Below are positions 34,906 through 46,307 of a stretch of DNA of 64,000 nt, piece by piece (position 1 is the first letter of the stretch; every line of letters starts with the position of its first letter). This stretch comes from Hypomesus transpacificus (Eukaryota; Chordata; Actinopteri; Osmeriformes; Osmeridae), in NCBI RefSeq assembly GCF_021917145.1, contig NC_061061.1:9123390-9187389 (forward strand). The letters run 5' to 3'. The notes under the pieces were generated by a model, which saw nothing but the letters and a program-made list of their open reading frames with translations, did not search any database and was not told the origin of the DNA. Made by a program: the position numbers and the translations under genes.

Positions 34906-35487
34906 TAACTTAAGTCACATAATCTCATGGTGAAATTGTAAAAACAGATAACATTGATCACTGTATTTCACTAACTTTTGATAAAGTAACCACTTTGTTA
35001 TCAAAATTGTACTTACTTAGTCTTACTCTTATTTTTATACATATTTTATATTTAAATTGTTTTATTCTTAGATTTTAGTTCTAAGAAATAGTTAAACTTT
35101 TGCACTTTTACTTACTTTAAGATCCGTATGTTTATTGTTTGCCCCTCCCTGCCACCGTAAATTCTGTGTTTGTTCACATACATAGTGAATAAACCTTATT
35201 CTGATTCTGATGTGTATTTCTTTTCACAGTGTAAAAGAATGGGAGGATACCTGGAAGTCTGCTGTTAATATTTCTGTGCCTAGCTGCCTGGTTATTGTTT
35301 AAAGAGTTCCCAATTCTATATTTGTTATTGATATACACTGTAACATGTTATGAGCTTATTGTGATACTGTTACGGCCACAATCTTTTTCTCAGTTCAAGT
35401 TTTGTTTGTTATCCACTTACATTTACATTTAGTCATTTAGTCACTTCCTGGGTTCTAGGCATCGATTTATGGTTGCCTCCATAAAAC

Positions 35488-35720
35488 TTAACTTATAACA
35501 CGGGTGAGTTGGTGACCAAGCTAACGTTTTCGGGTTTTTGTTTTAGATTCACTGTTAGGTAAGGGAGCGCGCTGGCTCCGCCTTCCCATTGCGGGGAGGG
35601 CCAGCGGCTCCCAGGTTTTGGTTTATTTTCACTAACTCAGTCTTGTTTTTCTGTTCAATAAACTTTGGTATTACTTTTATAAACATTGACTTTCATGGTT
35701 GGACTCACTTATGTTAGCCT
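35488..35720 (+). repeat. Internal inverted repeat, left arm (3' side of the accessory gene)
   Basis: About 233 bp, more than 90 percent identical inversely to 38448-38680. It contains a CTGTTCAATAAACTTT polyadenylation-signal context reading in the plus direction. It lies downstream of the plus-strand gene and may be its duplicated 3' UTR or terminator (inference). Confidence 0.8.
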
Positions 35721-37700
35721 ACAAGCAACCGTCTGATCCTTTGCTTGGTGGAGGTAAGAGTAGACTACCTATGAAGAGAAAACTTATATTAAAAGTTAGG
35801 CCATCACAAGCGGATGTAAATTTGTTATCTTATTAACACCACATTACATACAATGTTAAATGATGGATTCCTTGTGGCTGAATATGAATAATCTGTACTG
35901 GGAGTGTGGCGCGATGACGTCACATTCAGAATAATCCATGCCTTAATAAAGGTGATGGCATGAAGATAGGCTATATGAATTATACATTATATATTCTATT
36001 TTTTTGCATGTTGACACGTGGTAAGACTTATACAAGTTTTTAAAGTAATTGAATAGGTCATTAAATAATGTGGGCTACACTTAACTAAAATGATAACCAT
36101 AGCGAACTTACGTGGACTACAAATATGGCGCATATTAGCGTTAAAACATATTGGCGGGGTTGTGGGAAATGTAGTTCTTTTAATTTAAAAACTAATTTTT
36201 TGAGAAGATCTTTGTCCTCAGTTACATTTAAATCACTTAATATGACAAATATACATTCATTGGTCTTTTATGAAAGACAAAATGTATCAGTACTCGAAAA
36301 GTCAACATTTAAATATCCTTATATGTAAACTTTACTTAACATTATTTGACATCATTATCTTCGCACATGGTTCCAGTATGATGTGAAGAGTGTCAATATT
36401 GGTCTAAATACAAAATCCCAGGATGATCCTAGCTTCAGATAGGAAAGAAAATTTAATTGAATTTTAGGAAAAATTACCTTTTCTAGGTGGCGCTGTTGAT
36501 CCCCTGTAGGGGCTAGGGTTATGAAACTAAAAGACACAGTTTATCTAACCCCAGTCATTCACTGTACCAAGCCAGGACTATGTGCCATGAAAGGAACCCA
36601 AAATACCATACTACTACTAAATATAGGGCTTTAAGGTGACCCCTGGCAAGGGTTCAAAGGTCAATATATCAGATAAGGGTTTACAGGAATGTGTCAAATT
36701 TACATAAATGAACCCGCAAGCTAAGACCTTTCCAAAAATGGGTTTGACGTTGTTGTACGACAGTCTTATTAAAATCCAAATCTGCCATTGCAGTGAGGTA
36801 TCTTTACAAGTATAGATTCCAAGACCATTCATAATCTAAATAGACGACATCAGTGGTCAAAGTCAAATTATGTTTTGGTGGCACATAGTCCTGGTTTAGC
36901 ACAAACAGAACCAGGGTACAGAACCACTTGTGCATTTGTTTATCCCCAAACTTAAAAGATGATTAGTTGTTCTGCATAAGACATGGTCTGAACAGACAGC
37001 GCTAGGGTTAGGGGTTTGATGTCCTTGGTGGTACTAGTTCGTGGCTTGCCCTGTCGAATATTTTGGACTAGTAAATACTTTTTTTCACATGGCTTTACCT
37101 CTAAGCCAGATAGAGGCTCAACAGCGCCACCTTGAAATGTTCATTTTCAAAATCGAAAATGTGTCTTGTACTCCAATGTATGCTGCTACCGGGCTGAAAA
37201 TGTCCATGTTGCTCCATTGAGACATTCCATGCAGTGTGACAAAAACATTCAAAACTCGGATTTAATATAAAATAAAAGTATGAGAAAAAGACATTCCAAA
37301 GTTTACTTTTGTAGTGCTGATTATATATAATGCGTATTGATCTATAATGCATATACATTTTACATTTCTGATAAATCTAATATAAAATTGGAGATGATAT
37401 TGGTGTAAAACACAAATTACTAAAAGAACTACAAACGTATTCCATTAAACACTGAATCGAGATGTTGAACGACGCCATATTTGTAGTTCAACTAGGCCTA
37501 CATGTTTCAAAGTTTACATGTTTAGGGTTTGAAAACAGAACATCTTAACAATTGATATATCACATACAAAGTATGTATGAATAGATTATAATATAATGGA
37601 GGTGTTGAAGAGGTAATCAATATTAGCATTAAATGCCCTAGTTGGCAATGGAGTAGTATTTTAAATGAGATGACGCATCGAGGGATTAGCCTTGACTTTA

Positions 37701-37815
37701 GGTGTATTCGAATTCATGCAGCGCCGGCGGCACCGACAGCCGGCCTCGCTGACTTGAAGGAGTGAATGCCATTGGCTGGTCCGCGCCGCCGGCCCTGCAT
37801 GAAGTCGAACACACC
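37701..37815. mobile_element. GC-rich hairpin MITE, copy 1
   Basis: The ends GGTGTATTCGAATTCATGCA and TGCATGAAGTCGAACACACC pair with each other, and the interior is GC-rich (GCGCCGGCGGC). It is preceded by TA. Confidence 0.65.
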
Positions 37816-38095
37816 TTTTGTGTAGGCTAGGGCTACTTAAATCATGGTGTATGGCAAGATTTGTTGGTAGCTATATTTAGCCTTTTTGGTTTGTCATAAT
37901 GTGTAATTTCGCATAATTAGAAACCATCCGATTACTTCGTTTTACGATTGTTTGGAATCTCGTTGGTTTTAAAGAACTACAGTTAGCTATCAGTAGCTTT
38001 CAGCTAATTCAGGGTTCCGTTGGGAGGATCCCTATTTGCGTGGTTTATATGCCAAATATTCCCACTCATTTCTATCAACAGAAAATGCGTCTATA

Positions 38096-38223
38096 GGTAC
38101 ATTCGACTTCATGCAGCGCCGGCGGCGTCGACAGCCGGCTGCCTTGAATCTGAGAATACCATTGGCTGCGTCATGTCAGCCGGGATGCAGGCGACGCCGG
38201 CGCTGCATGAAGTCGAACGCACC
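38096..38223. mobile_element. GC-rich hairpin MITE, copy 2
   Basis: The ends GGTACATTCGACTTCATGCA and TGCATGAAGTCGAACGCACC pair, in the same family as 37701-37815. The left flank is TA; the right flank is TTA. Confidence 0.65.
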
Positions 38224-38447
38224 TTATATTACACACAGAACTTCAACCTCATCCAGACTCAGATTTTCACTAATGGTCACTAATCAATATTAAATATTGA
38301 GATGATAGTTGTCTCGAGTTATACAGAGTTAAATCAGAATTTTTCAAAAACAATCTGGATAATTGAAATATATGATGAATAAATATGTGATGAATAATAC
38401 ATGAATAATTTATCCCCATCATTTCCCAATTGCCCAATCTGCCAGCC

Positions 38448-38680
38448 AACATAAATTGAGTCCAACCACGCAAGTCAATGTATGTAAAAAGTAATACGAA
38501 AGTTTATTGAACAGAAAAACAAGACTGAGTTAGTGAAAATAAAACCAAAACCTGGGAGCCGCTGGCCCTCCCCGCAATGGGAAGGCGGAGCCAGCACGCT
38601 CCCTTACCTAACAGTGAATCTAAAACAAAAACCCGAAAACGTTAGCTTGGTCACCAACTCACCCATGTTATAAGTTAAGT
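38448..38680 (-). repeat. Internal inverted repeat, right arm (3' side of the KDZ transposase gene)
   Basis: Inverse copy of 35488-35720, beginning about 200 bp beyond the transposase stop codon. Its AATAAA context reads in the minus direction at about 38503-38508, in the right position and orientation to polyadenylate the transposase transcript. Confidence 0.8.
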
Positions 38681-38887
38681 GTTATGTTCTATCACTCATT
38701 TACAAATAATGCTCTGTGCTCTGCTGCAGTCATGCTCTGGAGGCAGCCTTTGTTGCAATTGACTCGCCTGGGCCATTACAGGTAAAGATCAAAGGGAGAG
38801 AACACACAGTATACATTACAGTATATCAAGTTAGGTCTCAGGCGATTACAGCTGTGACTGAGTGATTCAGATCCAAGTGACTTGAAT

Positions 38888-41800
38888 TCAATTCTCTGCA
38901 TCCTCCTCCTCATCACTATCATCATCCGAGCTGTTGCCACGTTGCCAGTCCATGTCTTCTTCCATTTCCCTGTCCTCCTCTTCCACCAGCCTGTTACTTG
39001 GTTTGAGAGTGCATCTGTAGGTGCCTGCTATGGTCTGCTGTTTGAGTCTCAGGTCTTGCAGTCTTCTTTTTAGTGCACTGATGAGGCCCTTGGACCCCTC
39101 CTCGGTTAATCCATTTGGCAAGCCTGGAAATGTTGTTAATCTATGTTGAAATGAATTTACCGAAGACTATACTTGCAGGATTGGTTTCCACTTAAATAGT
39201 TTGACCTATAAATTTGAAAATGCATGTAGCCAGATCATTTGATTTACACTTACTTCCTGTCTGTGTGCTCACTAAAACAGTGCCCATCAGTGTCTGGACC
39301 TTTGCCACTGAGTCCTTGAGGTACTGGCAGTGCTGCAGCATCTCCTTCACAAGGATCTGCTTTTCCTCTTTTAGTCGTGAGGCAAGCATTACGTGGTCAA
39401 AGAGCTTCTTCTTTGTAAGGATGTCCACACCGTCTGTCAAGGAATAAAAACATTTGACATTAATAAACTAATTTGATGACATTTTATATGCATACTTAAG
39501 TTAAATCTTGATGCAACACCTGTGTTCTGTTCCTGCCAAGGCCAGATCATGCTCTCTGCAGCTTTGTTAGAGAGTTTCTGCACAACTAACTCTGTGTCCA
39601 CAGGGTCACCATCAGGCTGTTGGTTGTATCTCTGGATGTCTTCCAGCAACCGTTTCTTTTCCTGGGCTATCTTTTGAGTTATTTTCTGTCGCCTTTTGTT
39701 GCGATCTGCAAATACAGTAAAAACAATAGTACATAAAAAGAGCTGCCATGGTAATGAAGATATCAGTATAGCCTAAGATTTATCTGCATTAGTTATGTTT
39801 ACACTATACATACCATTTTGTCTGTAAAGGTAGTGCTTTTTCTGACAAATGCTCACAAAGAGTGCTTCGATTGTGATCTGCAAACTTTGAGCATCAACAG
39901 GACCAGGTGCTGTGCTTCCTTGATTAGAGATAAAATAAATACACTTTTAACATTTAAGCTACAGATATGCAGATATTACAACCAAGTGACTGAGAGTGTT
40001 TATGAATTAAGTATTTTTCTTACTGCTACTGGCCCACTGCTTGACATCAACAACCCATTGTTTCAGCATGTCATCACAGCAATGCAACTGCTCCTGCATT
40101 GTCTTCAGGCTCTCAGCTACATCCACAGTCTTCTCTACTGTCTGAAAACAGCAATACAGAAGGTCTTTAAAACTACCAGAGGTCCTGTACCACTACAATT
40201 TCTACTAGGGGGTACTATAACAACCTGATGCATTTTGGGTATAATAAGTAAAAGTTACGTTTATATGTAACTGCTTTAAAAAGTTAATCATCTTCAGTAT
40301 GTGAACACACCTTCTTGAATCTAGAAGACAAGGCTATATGGAGGCCATTCTCTTTCCGTTCATTCCACCCCATAGCATGGACAGTCAGCATGTCAGTTCT
40401 TACTGTGAAGAACAAAACAAAATCACAATACAATTTTGTAAAACAAGTACATTTGCAGGCTGGCAGGGGGAAATAAGCTTACAAACCTGACTTGGCCATA
40501 TACTTGGTGGTAAGGGCACATCTGGAGAGAAAACTATTCACTTGCTCTACTTCTTCACCGAGAGTGGTGCCGGCGCCCTCCTGGTTCCTTGCAGTCCACA
40601 GAATCTACAGGAAGAAGATAATGTGTAAAGCGGTGTGGACACATGTTATTGAAGCATATCCTGAGATTACCAACTTTAGAGGGCAGCACTTAGGGGCTAC
40701 AGAAAAACTTTAAACACACTCCTAGGTTGTTGTATGGGTCAGTCCAGACCACTGTGGTATGGTATTTATTATGGCATTTTACACTCAGTTTGCCACATCA
40801 TACTCTAAAATGTACGGTCAAGTAGCTAAAAGCATCACCTCGCATTTTGTATTGTGGGCTTTGGCATGCATCACAGACAAGCAATGCCTCATTTCCTGAA
40901 GGGGTTGAAGATGCGTCAGGGCCTCTGACACTTTTGTCAAGTATGGCACATATCGGCAGGTCACATCCATGGCCAAAAATGTAGCACTCTGGAACTCTTT
41001 TTGGAGAAACATTGGATATGCAAAGATTTCTCCTCTATACATATTCAGACCTTTAAAAAAAGCACAATGCACATGAAAGAAGATTTAGATCATAATATAA
41101 ATATATATTATTTTATTTTTTTACTACTACTTAATCAGACCCATACCAACCTTTGAGAAGAAATCCATGTCTACACACAGCAAATTCCACACCTTCTTCA
41201 TCCAAATTGTTGGCCCGCTTTGAAGTCTCTCTTGCTGCATTCCATTGGGTGTCACCACACATCGCTTTTCCTGCGGTCTACCAAAGTAAATCATTTGAAC
41301 ATGACAATAGTTAATTCAAGTACACTAGATTGCAGGACTGTTCACGCAAACACACAAACTTTAACTGTCAAGATTTTGTCATTGCCTGACCTATCTTACA
41401 TTTGAAGGATAAAGCAATATGCAATATGAATGTACTGTGCCCCCTGGATAAGAATCTAGTGCTGTATCCCCACCTGATCATAGACTCCCTTCTCCGAAGG
41501 CAATCGTGTTTTCTACTTTAACTTTAATTAGAACAAAATAATCCCAATAAATGTTGTTCAGAATAATGTAAAACGTACACTCTTGACAGTTCCCCGGACC
41601 TCCTNNNNNNNNNNNNNNNNNNNNNNNNNNNNNNNNNNNNNNNNNNNNNNNNNNNNNNNNNNNNNNNNNNNNNNNNNNNNNNNNNNNNNNNNNNNNNNNN
41701 NNNNNNNNNNNNNNNNNNNNNNNNNNNNNNNNNNNNNNNNNNNNNNNNNNNNNNNNNNNNNNNNNNNNNNNNNNNNNNNNNNNNNNNNNNNNNNNNNNNN

Positions 41801-44075
41801 NNNNNNNNNNNNNNNNNNNNNNNNNNNNNNNNNNNNNNNNNNNNNNNNNNNNNNNNNNNNNNNNNNNNNNNNNNNNNNNNNNNNNNNNNNNNNNNNNNNN
41901 NNNNNNNNNNNNNNNNNNNNNNNNNNNNNNNNNNNNNNNNNNNNNNNNNNNNNNNNNNNNNNNNNNNNNNNNNNNNNNNNNNNNNNNNNNNNNNNNNNNN
42001 NNNNNNNNNNNNNNNNNNNNNNNNNNNNNNNNNNNNNNNNNNNNNNNNNNNNNNNNNNNNNNNNNNNNNNNNNNNNNNNNNNNNNNNNNNNNNNNNNNNN
42101 NNNNTTCCCCGGACCTCCTCAACAAAACTGGACACCTCAGAGTCTCGGGCTAAAAACACTCCATCAAAGAACCCTGGCTCTTCACTCCTTTAAGACAATG
42201 TATTATGGACTACCTTTGTAATAGGACCTTTTATTTATGTAGCACTTATCAAAAAAAACATTGACATTAACAGTGTCATTAACAGCTGGACATACTGTAT
42301 ATTAACTACATTGGCTGTTCATAATGTGTGCACAGAACTCACTGGTTTGTTTTCTGGAACCTGTACAACTTTCTGTTGCCATCCACAGAAACAGCCACCA
42401 TTTCAGGGCTACAGGCTGGACAGACCAATGGCTCCTTTCCAAGAAGTTGGTTCTCTTCATAGTTGCAGTACACAAATTGCAGAAAACTTCTCTGAAATGC
42501 ATCTGCATTCACTTTGCCAGTCTAAAGAAAATAATATAATACAGCTTTCAAAAACGATAAACTACATCTTTGCCTTTGTATGTTTTGTGTTTTGTATGCA
42601 ACTTTTCAAATCCATAAGGAAGCAAATGACTATTTTGTGTGGTAAGGTCTTCAGTCTATAATCTGAAATATGTACTACCTACTACAGCCACTTGTGGACC
42701 TTGAACTGCTTTTTACTTACTCTTCCATATTGCTTTGTTCTCTGGTCCAACATTGCTGTAAAGGCTTGTCTGGACATTCCTGGAGCTGCTGTGTTCATAG
42801 CCTCAAAGGAATGGAAGAGATCCTGGTGGAACAGTGTCTGTGTTAGTAATATAAAAAATTCAACAGTTTAACAAGATCCTACCATTTATGCAAACCAGTA
42901 TGATGGATCTACCAACAGAGACTGCTGCATCAGCGGTGTCACAGGAGCATATCCTTTGAGGTAGAGCTGTTGGCAGAAAACAATCTGCAAGGCAAAGAAC
43001 CATAAGGTATACAATTAATAATGTTTGGGTTGTGAGTAATGACTTAAATAACACATTTCAATTTCATATAAGAATGATCTGTTAAGAAAATTGACAATCA
43101 ATTGTAAAACAAATGCCAACCTTGTTCACAAATGCTGTATTTTCCAGTGTCACAGAGTGTCACAGCCTCTGTTGGTGGGATGTATTTGAAAAATCCATCC
43201 ATGATGGTTTGCCTGTTGTGAAGAGTGTGGTGTTTATGTACCGAGCCATCACACTCAGCACAAAACCACTCTGAGGGCATACATTCCCCACAACGGATGA
43301 CAGCTTCTTTCACGTGACAGTGATTGCATGTCATCTGTACGATGTTCTCAGCAGAAAGTAAATTGTCAAGGTTCTGTGGCCTCGCCTGTTGCCAACATTG
43401 TTGGACCTCTTTCTGCCTTTGACTCCAACTGGACAATGGTGGCTGCTGAACAAAATCTTGCGATTCCATGTTCTCTGAGTCCTGTAGAAGGTCCTCAAGC
43501 TGCCGCATATTCAAATCTTCAAAAGGGAGGAGAAAAAATAATAATATCGTAACTCCAACATCGCCACAACACACTGTTGAAATACAGCATTTGGAACGAA
43601 AGATTATTCACCATGGTCTAGGTGTTGGCCATGGTCTAATGGCGGTGAAGAAGAAACATGTCTTCCTTCGTCTGGTCTTTGTGATGTTGACTGCTTTCTA
43701 AGGGCTCGTGGGCGCTGGTGAACAATGTCCCCATTGTGGTCCCTCTTCTTCCAATGAACAGGCTTTGGTGATGTGGTCTTAGTTTTCTGTCTGTTCTTCT
43801 CTGTCTAGAATTACAACTTGGTTTAAGAAAGGTTTACCAATATGGGAAATGCCTTCGGACTACTGACAGAAAAAGCAGTTAAAGTAGTGTAACCCTTCTG
43901 ATTCATGTCTTTTAAATACGCCTCCATGTATCTTATATGAACTGGTAAGAAGGAATACTGTTAACTATAGACAAAACAGAAGCTGCTTTACCTCTTCTGT
44001 CTTGAGATGTTCAAGAAATGTATCTACACTCTTGAGCTCATCCTCCAATTCCATCAACTGCAAATCACTCATCAT
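38888..44075 (-). pseudogene. KDZ-superfamily transposase (CxC-type zinc cluster), multi-exon
   Basis: Exons by splice site and phase: 44075-43992, 43804-43612, 43516-43121, 42966-42883, 42837-42721, 42521-42343, 42187 into the gap, (41604)-41579, 41277-41151, 41050-40839, 40604-40487, 40402-40311, 40143-40024, 39918-39814, 39705-39520, 39433-39254, 39123-38888. Domains in order: basic N-terminus; Cys/His cluster CNHCHVKEAVIRCGEC...CAECDGSVHKHHTLHNR; APGMSRQAF; first catalytic Asp region VSVDGNRKLYRF; MCGDTQWNAARETSK; LNMYRGEIFAYP; second Asp region AMDVTCRYVPYL with MHAKAHNTKCE; Glu region GTTLGEEVEQVNSFLSR; coiled coil; acidic tail. These are hallmarks of the Kyakuja-Dileera-Zisupton families. 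Anomalies: a 45-bp intron with mismatched phase between 42883 and 42837, where about 35-40 residues expected in relatives are missing; a phase mismatch at the 40143 acceptor; a 500-N gap in the exon at 42187. Probably defective, though all catalytic motifs are present. Confidence 0.85.
41605..42104. other. Assembly gap (exactly 500 N)
   Basis: The gap is flanked by a 15-bp direct repeat: TTCCCCGGACCTCCT occurs at 41590-41604 and again at 42105-42119. The round length of 500 suggests a placeholder. See findings for why the gap may be an unmerged contig overlap. Confidence 0.95.
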
Positions 44076-44102
44076 TGAGTTGAAAGAGTAGACAGACAAA
44101 TG

Positions 44103-45566
44103 GGCAGATGGCGAGTGGGATGTTTCTTTGGGACACAAGAAAGTGCAATATTAGAACACTTTGAATACAAATAGTAGATAATAGACTCGGAAGTACAAGG
44201 AGGCCAGGAACGTAGGTACCAGGTTGTAAAAACAACGATCTGGCGGTGAGTGGAGGGCAAACCAGGGTATGTCACCGCAAGTTATTGGGAAACTGGACCG
44301 CAGGTGTGGATCTTGTGCAGGTAGGGTGGACTGGATCACTGGAGCCTGGAGATTCACACAAACACAGACAAACAGAAAGACAAACAGAAAGACAGGCAGA
44401 GCCTGTGGAGGGCGTAACACAGGTGGACAGAGGTAGGTGGACACAGGTATACACAGGTACGTCCTGACAAATTATTAAAATAGGCAGTAAGGCAAGGATA
44501 TGGTGAGGTAATAATATGGTGAGGTAATAAGGATATCGATATCGTTTCCAGAAAATGCGTGACTTCAGCTGCAAGTAAGAAAAGATAAAAAATACAATAC
44601 AATAAATGTCATACCTAGCAAGCTATGAGATGTAAAAAGGACCACGCCAGCAAAGATAAACATTGGTCTGAGTCCAATGAAAGTGCACCGGTTCATGACC
44701 TTGCATGACATAACGTCAGACTAGCTAACTAGCTAGCACAGTGTATTAGCCTATTTTTGCAGTTTACAAAGTCAATTAATTTATATTGGTGATGCAAAGC
44801 ACCGGGCAATGTACGTCAAACATAATAACATTAAACCAACCTAAAAACAATTAAAAAAAACTGTATAGTAGGATAGTATCTTAAATATACGTTTACCTCA
44901 TCGATAATAGCTTACCTTTTCAGTACGAGAGAGCGGAGGTTTGGGTGACAAGAAGTAGTTCCAGCCAGATATTGAGCGTCAAACTTTTAGGCGACTCGTG
45001 TGTAATAATAAAATTACAATAATGTTGGATAATTTATAGGTTTTGCTGTCAGTGCATTTGACATGATTGCTTCCATGCGCTTAAAATTATGATTAAAATA
45101 AAATGATATTCCTCCCCCGATGGATTCTATTTTTCTTTTCTTTTTCATGCATATAGGCCTACCTTTTTAGATCGGTTTATTTGGTATCAGTCCATTTTAA
45201 AAATAACTTTTATGTCCTTAAATAAGGTTTATGTCATTGATAACGTTTATGTCTTGGATATAACAAAAAAAATCATGTTGAAAGCACATCGGCCGGATTT
45301 TTACGAAATCACCCGACTTATTATGGTGACGTTTCGTAAAAATCCGAAAGCCGCTCATCAAAATCTATGGGAGACCTAATGCGTCAAAATACGACGCCAT
45401 AGTTCACAATTTTCTACGGGAAAAGCCGAACATATTAACATGGAAGTCATGGGCGTCCCTAGGCGTCAAAAAACGACGAAAAAGGCATCCCCCGGCGTCG
45501 GTATAGTGACGCCAAAGGGCTCTGCCCAAGCGTCAATATTTGACGAGTTGGGATGAGACTGGGTTG
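44103..45566 (-). repeat. Right terminal inverted repeat of the giant KDZ element
   Basis: Inverse of 28849-30280. The transposase start codon (44075) lies only about 28 bp inside its inner boundary, so the repeat contains the transposase promoter and most of its 5' leader. It carries an extra palindrome at 45294-45346 that the left copy lacks. Confidence 0.92.
45294..45346. repeat. Perfect 15-bp stem hairpin in the right repeat only
   Basis: The arms CGGATTTTTACGAAA (45294-45308) and TTTCGTAAAAATCCG (45332-45346) are separated by a 23-nt loop. The left repeat has GATGAGTAAAAATCCGG at the same place, as if the hairpin had been excised. Confidence 0.9.
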
Positions 45567-45574
45567 TATTACTC
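45567..45574 (+). repeat. Right 8-bp target-site duplication (TATTACTC) of the giant KDZ element
   Basis: Exact copy of 28841-28848. Confidence 0.9.
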
Positions 45575-46307
45575 GTATTGCTTGACATCAATATTACACT
45601 TATGCTGCCCTCTGCTGACGAAAGACAGCCTAACCCTGTGTGAAGTACAAAAGTAATGACATAAAAAAATGTTGTTAAATCCATAATAGACTTTGACAAA
45701 TATGAAAAGTTAAGTTTAATCAATTACTGAAAATATCTTCAGCATTTTTAAGTAAAAAAGTTCACAATGCAAAAAGGTGATAGGGATGAAAGCCATTGCA
45801 GCCTAAATTAAAGGTACAGCATTGTTTCAGTAAGAATTGCCCCCTTTGAACATGGTGTATCAGTTACTGAGGCCCTATGAGAGTTATTTCACGATGATGT
45901 GGGAGCCACAACAGAACAGCTTGGCCAGGCCAGGCGCCAGTCTGGAGCCTAGAGAATGTCTCTGGGGAGCTCCACTCACAGGAGCAGCTTCCTCTGGAGG
46001 AACACATTAAAGGACTTTACTTAGCCGAGACTGTTGAAACAATTGGTTACTCCAATCTTGGAACAGGTATGCATGCATCTTTTGGTAAAATGTATTGTAA
46101 TTGACCCGTCTGTTAGTGAGGCACCAGTCTCAAGATGCACGGCATTCTGCAACATTCTAAAACGACTTCTACAGATTTCTAATGCAATGCAAAAACGGAC
46201 TCACAGAGTAACAATTTGCCAACTGACTAGTTACAAACTACTGTATAGAAATAAATAGCCACATTATAGCGTATTTGTCGGAGCTGGAGAGTACTTTGTA
46301 GAGCGGC
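45575..46307. other. Intergenic DNA right of the giant element
   Basis: About 45950-46066 on the plus strand has an exon-like reading (GELHSQEQLPLEEHIKGLYL then AETVETIGYSNLGT, ending at a GTATGC donor). It has no partner exon and no recognised family, and may belong to the same unassigned locus as 27815-28838, interrupted by the transposon. Nothing else is supported. Confidence 0.25.

Larger units (their letters stand above)
35721..38447. other. Central spacer of the giant element, non-coding, with nested palindromes
   Basis: No gene seen. Smaller inverted pairs are ACTACAAATATGGCG (about 36117 against 37471-37485) and AGGTGGCGCTGTTGA (about 36485 against 37120). Two GC-rich hairpin MITEs sit at 37701-37815 and 38096-38223. 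The rest is AT-rich. Confidence 0.6.
28849..45566. mobile_element. 16.7-kb KDZ-superfamily (Zisupton/Dileera-like) DNA transposon with 1.4-kb inverted repeats
   Basis: The element starts CAACCCAGTCTCATCCCAAC and ends with the exact inverse, within perfect 8-bp duplications of TATTACTC. Inverted terminal repeats are about 1432 bp (left) and 1464 bp (right). Inside are two convergent genes: a small zinc-ribbon-like protein (plus, 30494-32202) and a KDZ transposase (minus, 44075-38888). A second inverted pair (35488-35720 and 38448-38680) lies between them, on the 3' side of each. Later insertions inside it are a SINE (32474), a hAT-like MITE (32761), a Harbinger-type MITE (33793) carrying a nested hAT MITE (33869), and GC-rich hairpins (37701, 38096). 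The combination of terminal structure, target duplication and encoded KDZ domain makes the call secure; the exact KDZ subfamily is less certain. Confidence 0.92.

Noticed and set aside
41478-42221. Open frames of about 210 codons spanning the N run on both strands
   Set aside because: They are artefacts of translating unknown bases; only the short real flank 42187-42105 and 41604-41579 on the minus strand is coding.
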